A stretch of DNA of 64,000 bases, taken from Megalobrama amblycephala (Eukaryota; Chordata; Actinopteri; Cypriniformes; Xenocyprididae). Position numbers and translations under genes: made by a program. Positions 38,201 to 44,200 of this stretch are shown here, in pieces (position 1 is the first letter of the stretch; each line of letters opens with the position of its first letter). The notes beneath the pieces are model-generated. The model had not been told where the DNA came from. It did no database searches and was given only the letters and a program-made list of their open reading frames with translations. The DNA lies in the NCBI RefSeq assembly GCF_018812025.1, contig NC_063058.1, forward strand, positions 23,281,797 to 23,345,796, in the 5' to 3' direction.

Positions 38201-41200
38201 TGATGTTTTATTGAAAATGTTTTATCACCATTTTGGTGATGAGTGTTTCCTTTAGTTGGGCAGTTTGACTCTTGGCTTTTTGTCTGAGTTTGTGGTCTTT
38301 GTAACAGTGTTTACCAAAACACATCATTTGTTCCAATGAAATCAGAAACAACGATAACCGAGTGATAAAGTTTTCAGCCTCTTAAAGCAAAATCTAATTT
38401 ACTAATTGTACTCCTGGCCAAAAGTGGCTATTTGTTTTTAATTGTTTACATTACATTCACCAACAATACTTTCTTTCTATAGATCAGACATTCTGAATCT
38501 TGACTTTTAAAATGATTTTTTTTTAAAAATATTTTAAGAGACACAGACATCAAGAATCAGCATATAAATCTCAACAATGGTGACATGCTTCATGCTGCAA
38601 TGCATGCTGGGAGTCATGAGTTGTATACTATGGTGTCTCCCACCATGCATTGTGGCATGAAAGATGTCACCATTGTTGAGATTTATATGCTGATTCTTAA
38701 TGTCTGTGTGTCCAAAAAAAAAAAAAAAATCCATAATGTATTTTAAAAAAAAAATCAGAATATGATCTTTGGCAAGAAAGTATTATTGGTGTATATAATA
38801 TTTTAATAACAAATAACCACTTTTAGTCAGGAACAAGATTAGTAAACTATTCTGTTTCTGAGACAGAAAACTATATCACTCAATAATCTTTGTTTCTGGT
38901 TTCTTTGCAACAAAGAATGTTTTTGTAAACACTGTTACAAAGACCACAAACTCACACAAAAAGCCAAGAGTCAAACTGCCCCACTAAAGGAAACACTGAT
39001 CACCAAAATGGTGACCAAACATTTTCAATTAAACATCAACATCTAAACTTCTGTTAATTCTCAAAAAGAACTTCTGCTGAGATCTTGAGAGATTTATTGT
39101 CTTCTTTTATTTTCAGTTGATTTCAGGCTGTGTGGCTTTAAATCAGTTGTAGTTGTGTTTCATTTTCTGAGAATGCAAGCATGATGTTGAACCATCACAT
39201 TATAACTGATTTTGTTTTTTAAATTTCAACATTTTTTCATCATTAATTGAGGGTGCAAAAGTGATTTTGATTCAATGAGGTTAACGTCGACATATTAACA
39301 TTGATTTAACATTATTTTGATCATTGCTTGTTATCTGGGTTTAAGTCAATCCTGAGGAATTCTGAATGCTTTATAATCCTTGACAAATGTGAATATAATG
39401 TGTATATAATATTATGGATACTGAGTTCATAGAAAGTGTGGCCGTGATTAGATCCGTTAAGTTTATGTATTGAAATGCAAATCATGGTTTTAGGCATTTC
39501 CTATGTAATTTCTGTGTAATGACAATAGTTTGTCATTTTTTTTTTTTTTATCATCAACGCTCAGTGTGAGCATAAAATTTACACTGATTTGTCAACATTG
39601 TCAACCATGTTACAGTTGATGGGTAACACAGTTGACGGGTAACACAGTTGATAGGTAACGTAGTTGACATTTTGGCCATTTTAGGGCCTTGTGCAAACTG
39701 CTGACCTTGGGACTAGTTAGTACATGACCTTGATTAACTTATGCTTTTATATTCTTTCTCTATATATTTATAAATATAACATGTGACAGTGACACAAGTT
39801 CGCCAGAACATGTTGATAACACAGTTGACGGTCAATTAATCTACTCTATGTGCAGACAATAATATAGACAAAATATTAAAGAGGAGAAGTTATGACTTCC
39901 CACACTGTCTTCAAATTTCCTCCCAAAAAAGGAAATTATATCGTGGTTATAACGTGATGTTGGATATGTGACTTTGGAACAAACCATTGGTGATTTATAG
40001 GGGTTTTTATATGGAGTAACACAGTTGACACTGATTTCTCAGATATACACAAAATGGATGATTTAATGTAGATGAATAGCAAAATATTCTTAAAAACACC
40101 TTTCTCATAATTTCAGGATTATTTTGGCCAAATATTTATAAGAAATGTATACAGAAACATGTATTTTAGAGCTAATTACAGTATAGAATATGCCATTTTT
40201 GCAAGATAAAAGATTGGTATCTGTTGGACTTTTGCATTAAATGACTTAGAAATGTCCCCTGATATAAAAAGTGATCATTGCTTGAAGTGAAATGTTAATG
40301 AAAAATTAGTAAAATTGATAATAGAGTCAATGGACATGACATGTACCCCTAATTATAGAATGATTCACATAGTACAATGAAATTCTGTCTGGTTAATCTC
40401 AGTTGAAGAACTAAACAGACAGCAATAGACAACAATATACAACAGTAAACGGCAGCAAATACAGCAAAATAAAGTGCAATTATGTCATGTGGTCACAGCT
40501 CTTGGAAGGAAGCTGTTTCTCAGTCTGTTCGTGTGGGTTTTCATAGTCCTGTATCTCCGCCCTGAGGGCAGGGGGACAAATAATCTGTGACCTGGGTGGG
40601 TGGAATCTGTGGCAATATGTCTAGCCTTCTTCTGTAGTACTTCTGCATACATCAAATCCAGGTCTGAAAAGTGGAGTTCCCACAATCCTCTGTGCTGTTT
40701 TAACCACCCGGGCGAAGTCCTTCCTGTCCTGTGCTGTGGAGCTGGCATACCACACAGTAACAAACTCACTACGGCACTCCTATAGAAGTTTATCAATAGC
40801 CGAGAGGACAGTCTGGCTTGCTTCATCTTCTTGAGAAAGAAAAGTCTTTGGTGAGCTTTCTTCACCAGGTGGGATGTGTTAAGAGCCCTGATGAGGTCTG
40901 ATGTAATGTGAATTTGGTGTTATCTGCACGCTTCACTTCCACCCCCGTATGAACAGTGGAGCTTGTGCTGTCCATCCGGACCTTCTGAAGTCCAAAATAA
41001 CCTCTTTAGTTTAGTGTGATGAGAGAGTGAAAAGGGCTGGACTGAGCATATATCCTTGTGGAGTGCCTGTGTTCAGAAAGAGGATAGAAAATATATTACC
41101 CCTATTCTTACCATGTGTGGCCTGTTGGTTAAAATATTTCAAATCCATGAACATAGTGAGGTTGGCAGACCTAAATTATGGAGTTTGTGTACCAGTTTGT

Positions 41201-44200
41201 GTGGAATTATTGTATTAAAAGCAAAGCTGAAGTCGACAAACAGCATCCTAACATATGTGTTAGATAGCTCCAGATGGGATAGGACGGTGTGGAGTGCTAT
41301 GATGACTGTGTCACTGTAGATCAGTTCCCTTGGTAGGCAATCTGGTAGCTGTCTAGTTCAGGAGGTATAATGTTCTTAATGTGCTGCAGGAAAAGCCTCT
41401 CGAAACATTTCATGATGACGGGGATCAAAGCAACTGGGCGACAGTCAGTGAGGCAGGTAACAGCTGACTTTTTAGGCACAGGTACAATAATGGAGTATTT
41501 GAGGCAGACAGGGACTACAGTGAGCTGCAGGGAGAGATTAAAGATGCCCTGAAACACTCATGGAAGTTGGTCTGCACATTATTTCAGTGTCTGAAATGAA
41601 ACCCATTCCGGCTCCGCAGCCTTGGTGATGTCGATCTTCCTTGGTCAGATTTCACCTGGTGACATTGAAGGGCAAGAGTCTTCTTCTGCTGCGACTGTTC
41701 TTCAGGCTGAGATAGCTGGACCATCTATCCGCCACCTTGTGAGTCGAAGCAGGCAAAGAACTGATTCAATGTGTCAGGAAGTGCCTGATCCTGGCTGATC
41801 ATCTGCTTGCGGCCCTTGTTTTCCGTTATGGCTTTAATACCTCTCCACAGATGTCGGGGATTGTTGTTATTTAAGTATCCCTCAATATGCATGTACCTGT
41901 GCTTGGCTCCCTTTATGTCCTTCTTCAGATCTCTCTGGATCTTAAGATATGATAAGGTAATTTAGGATTTTTCACAAATTTGCATTACAGAAGCAAATCT
42001 TAAATTGATTTAGGATTCTTATCCTGTCTTACAAAATCTCATCTTATCTCTAGTTAGGAAATCTTAAACCGCTCCATCGAGTTCGGTAGTCAACTGTCAT
42101 GTCTGTTACCAAGCAACCAACGACGCGCGCAAACTACTTCTGAGGTAAAAATAAAACCAAAATGGACAAACAACGCTGTGCAGCAAGGATCGAAATTTTG
42201 ATAAGCTCCATTGAAAAGGTGAAGCCTGTTTTATTCGCTCACTCACAAAGATAAGGAAAGAGAGTGGGCAAAAGTTGCCAAAAATGTGTCTGCGGTAGCC
42301 TATCTGGCGTTTCTCGTAGCGCAGAGTCCGTGAAGAAAAAATTCACCATTTTTGCAATTGAAACAAAAAAGAAAGCTGCTATACAGGCAAAGGAGGTAAA
42401 GAAAACGGGAGGGGAAACAAGAGACACTTCATCGCTAACCCCTTCGGAAACGCAAATGCTGGGTATCATTGACAAGGTGCACTATAAAGGTAAGACAACG
42501 CAGAGCTGGTTGTTTTGTAACATTTGGTTTGAAGGTAGCAAATAATCATAAGTGCTAATATGAAATTTATACAGCTATGCTTTCATTATTGACCCAGGCA
42601 TCCCTGGTGGTTACGAGGTAGGACTGGAGATGAAGCTGGACCAAAGTGAACTGACCGGGCCTATCATGTATACGACAGAAGGAAAAACTCTGATCGGCCG
42701 CATACTCTCATCTTCCGTGCACTAAGATGGCATGACAGGTCAGCGATCGTGAAGGGTGCTCAGCAGGAGTATCTGGTGAAATACAATGTCATGCTACTAT
42801 TTTTTTCCAGATATTAGTCCAGCCACAACTACCAAAAGAAAGAGCTTTAATCTAGTCTTAAAGAAGATGACAGCACTCGGTCTCCAGCTATATTTTGCTA
42901 GCCCTCATCTATCCGGCGGCAATTGAACTACGGCACAAAGGTGAGCAGATGATGCTTGACTCTCCTCAAAAAGCAGAGCATTTTGTCACTTCGTTGTCAC
43001 TGAAGATGTATTCTGCAGTGCTACAAAGCAGCGGGAAGCCAACCGTCTCCATCCCTTTAGCTTCAGTGAGGGAAAATTAATGATGAAGTTTGTGGTGATC
43101 CTAACTGCCCTGAAGAGAACAATAACAGGGTGGCCATGGACACCTGTTAATTTTTTTGGAACCTTGCCCTTGTTCTGTACATTTGTCTGCTGACTGGTAA
43201 ATAATAATGACTCGTTTTATTTATGTTTTTTTTTTGCAGGCTAATGGAGAGCAGGTCCGACCACTATGTTTCTCAGTGGGCCAGGGGACATGTTTTGCAT
43301 TGAAGTCTACCAGTCATGTATCAACATTTGTTTCTGTTGTTTATTCAGACCTACAGTCTCGGTAATGTGTGGTTTTTATACATAGTTGTTTGTCATTCCC
43401 TTTTCTTGTTTTTTTTTTTATTTTATTTTTTTTATATTCCCTTCAACTGACTTCAATACTTTGATTTACTTTGCTTTTCTTTTAAAAGGATTCTGTCACA
43501 CTGTATCATCAGGCAATTTTCTCCACATGTCTTGAGAATGTCCAATTGTTGTCAACCTATGGACTCATGTGAATTCTGTTTTGTCCTTTTTACTACAAAT
43601 TGGTTACATCTCTAATCCAGTTTTATGTCTTCTCAATTGATGATTCTAACTCCTGTATAAGTTCATTAAAAAGAGAATGTTGTTTGCTGGTTTTACAGCT
43701 GCAAAGACAAAAATAAAAAACTGTTTTGCTCCGCACGTGTGCAAAAATATTGGATTCATAGCCTCCTTAAAGTGGTGACATGAATATGCAACAGCACAAA
43801 TTGATAGGGATAGGCCTGGTTGGATTGTATAGAGGAATGACCATGTAGGGTATTTTTTTCTTTTGGATTGTGGAATTGTTGATGGTGTGTTTGTTGCTCC
43901 CCCTTCTCTGTTTGTTTGAGTGAATGTTTTGTTGGATTTAGAAACAATAAAAAAAAAGGTGATCACAAAAAAGAAAAAAAAGTTTATTTAAACCTCACCC
44001 AGTAGTTTGGGGACGAGGTTGGCTGTTCCCTGTGTGGAAACATCAAGGCAAGCCTACAGAACATCCTCTTAGGATGCAAGGTTGCACCGACACAGGGACA
44101 ATTTAGGTGGCATCACAACCAAGTCATTAAGCAAGCTGGCTGAAGTCTTGGAGGGAGGTAGAGTAGCAGCAAATTACGGACCTGAGATGCCAAAGTTTAC

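Larger units (their letters stand above)
35201..40366. mobile_element. Unclassified 5.17 kb DNA element with 4-bp target duplication
   Basis: The ends are inverted repeats: GAGTCATTCTATATTTAGGG at the left and the complement of GAATCATTCTATAATTAGGG at the right, each continuing GTACAT. The element interrupts the LINE tail and is flanked by ACAT (35197-35200, 40367-40370). The intact tail needs only one ACAT. Near both ends lie many copies of TAACACAGTTGAC: 35664-35676, 35685-35697, 39617-39668, 39817-39829 and 40017-40029, with an inverted one at 35392-35407. No transposase ORF remains. Three smaller elements lie inside. Confidence 0.75.
35165..41945 (-). mobile_element. Jockey/Rex-like LINE, split by a 5.17 kb insertion (pieces 40371-41945 and 35165-35200)
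   Basis: Minus-strand frames from 41945 downward read [20 protein letters not shown], then CADQLP and [19 protein letters not shown], then [20 protein letters not shown] and [15 protein letters not shown]. The C-terminal end is [20 protein letters not shown] followed by [20 protein letters not shown]. This order (linker, RT, C-terminal domain) fits fish jockey/Rex-group LINEs. The 3' tail CATTGTACTATGT resumes as ACATGACAATAAAGTC only at 35200. The middle of the RT is deleted and stops are frequent. Confidence 0.75.

Noticed and set aside
35657..40030. TAACACAGTTGAC copies as a CRISPR array
   Set aside because: Units are 13-16 bases, mostly without spacers, clustered at the ends of a eukaryotic transposon; there are no cas genes.
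41056..41552. Plus-strand ORFs in this interval
   Set aside because: They are antisense shadows of the minus-strand LINE reverse transcriptase.
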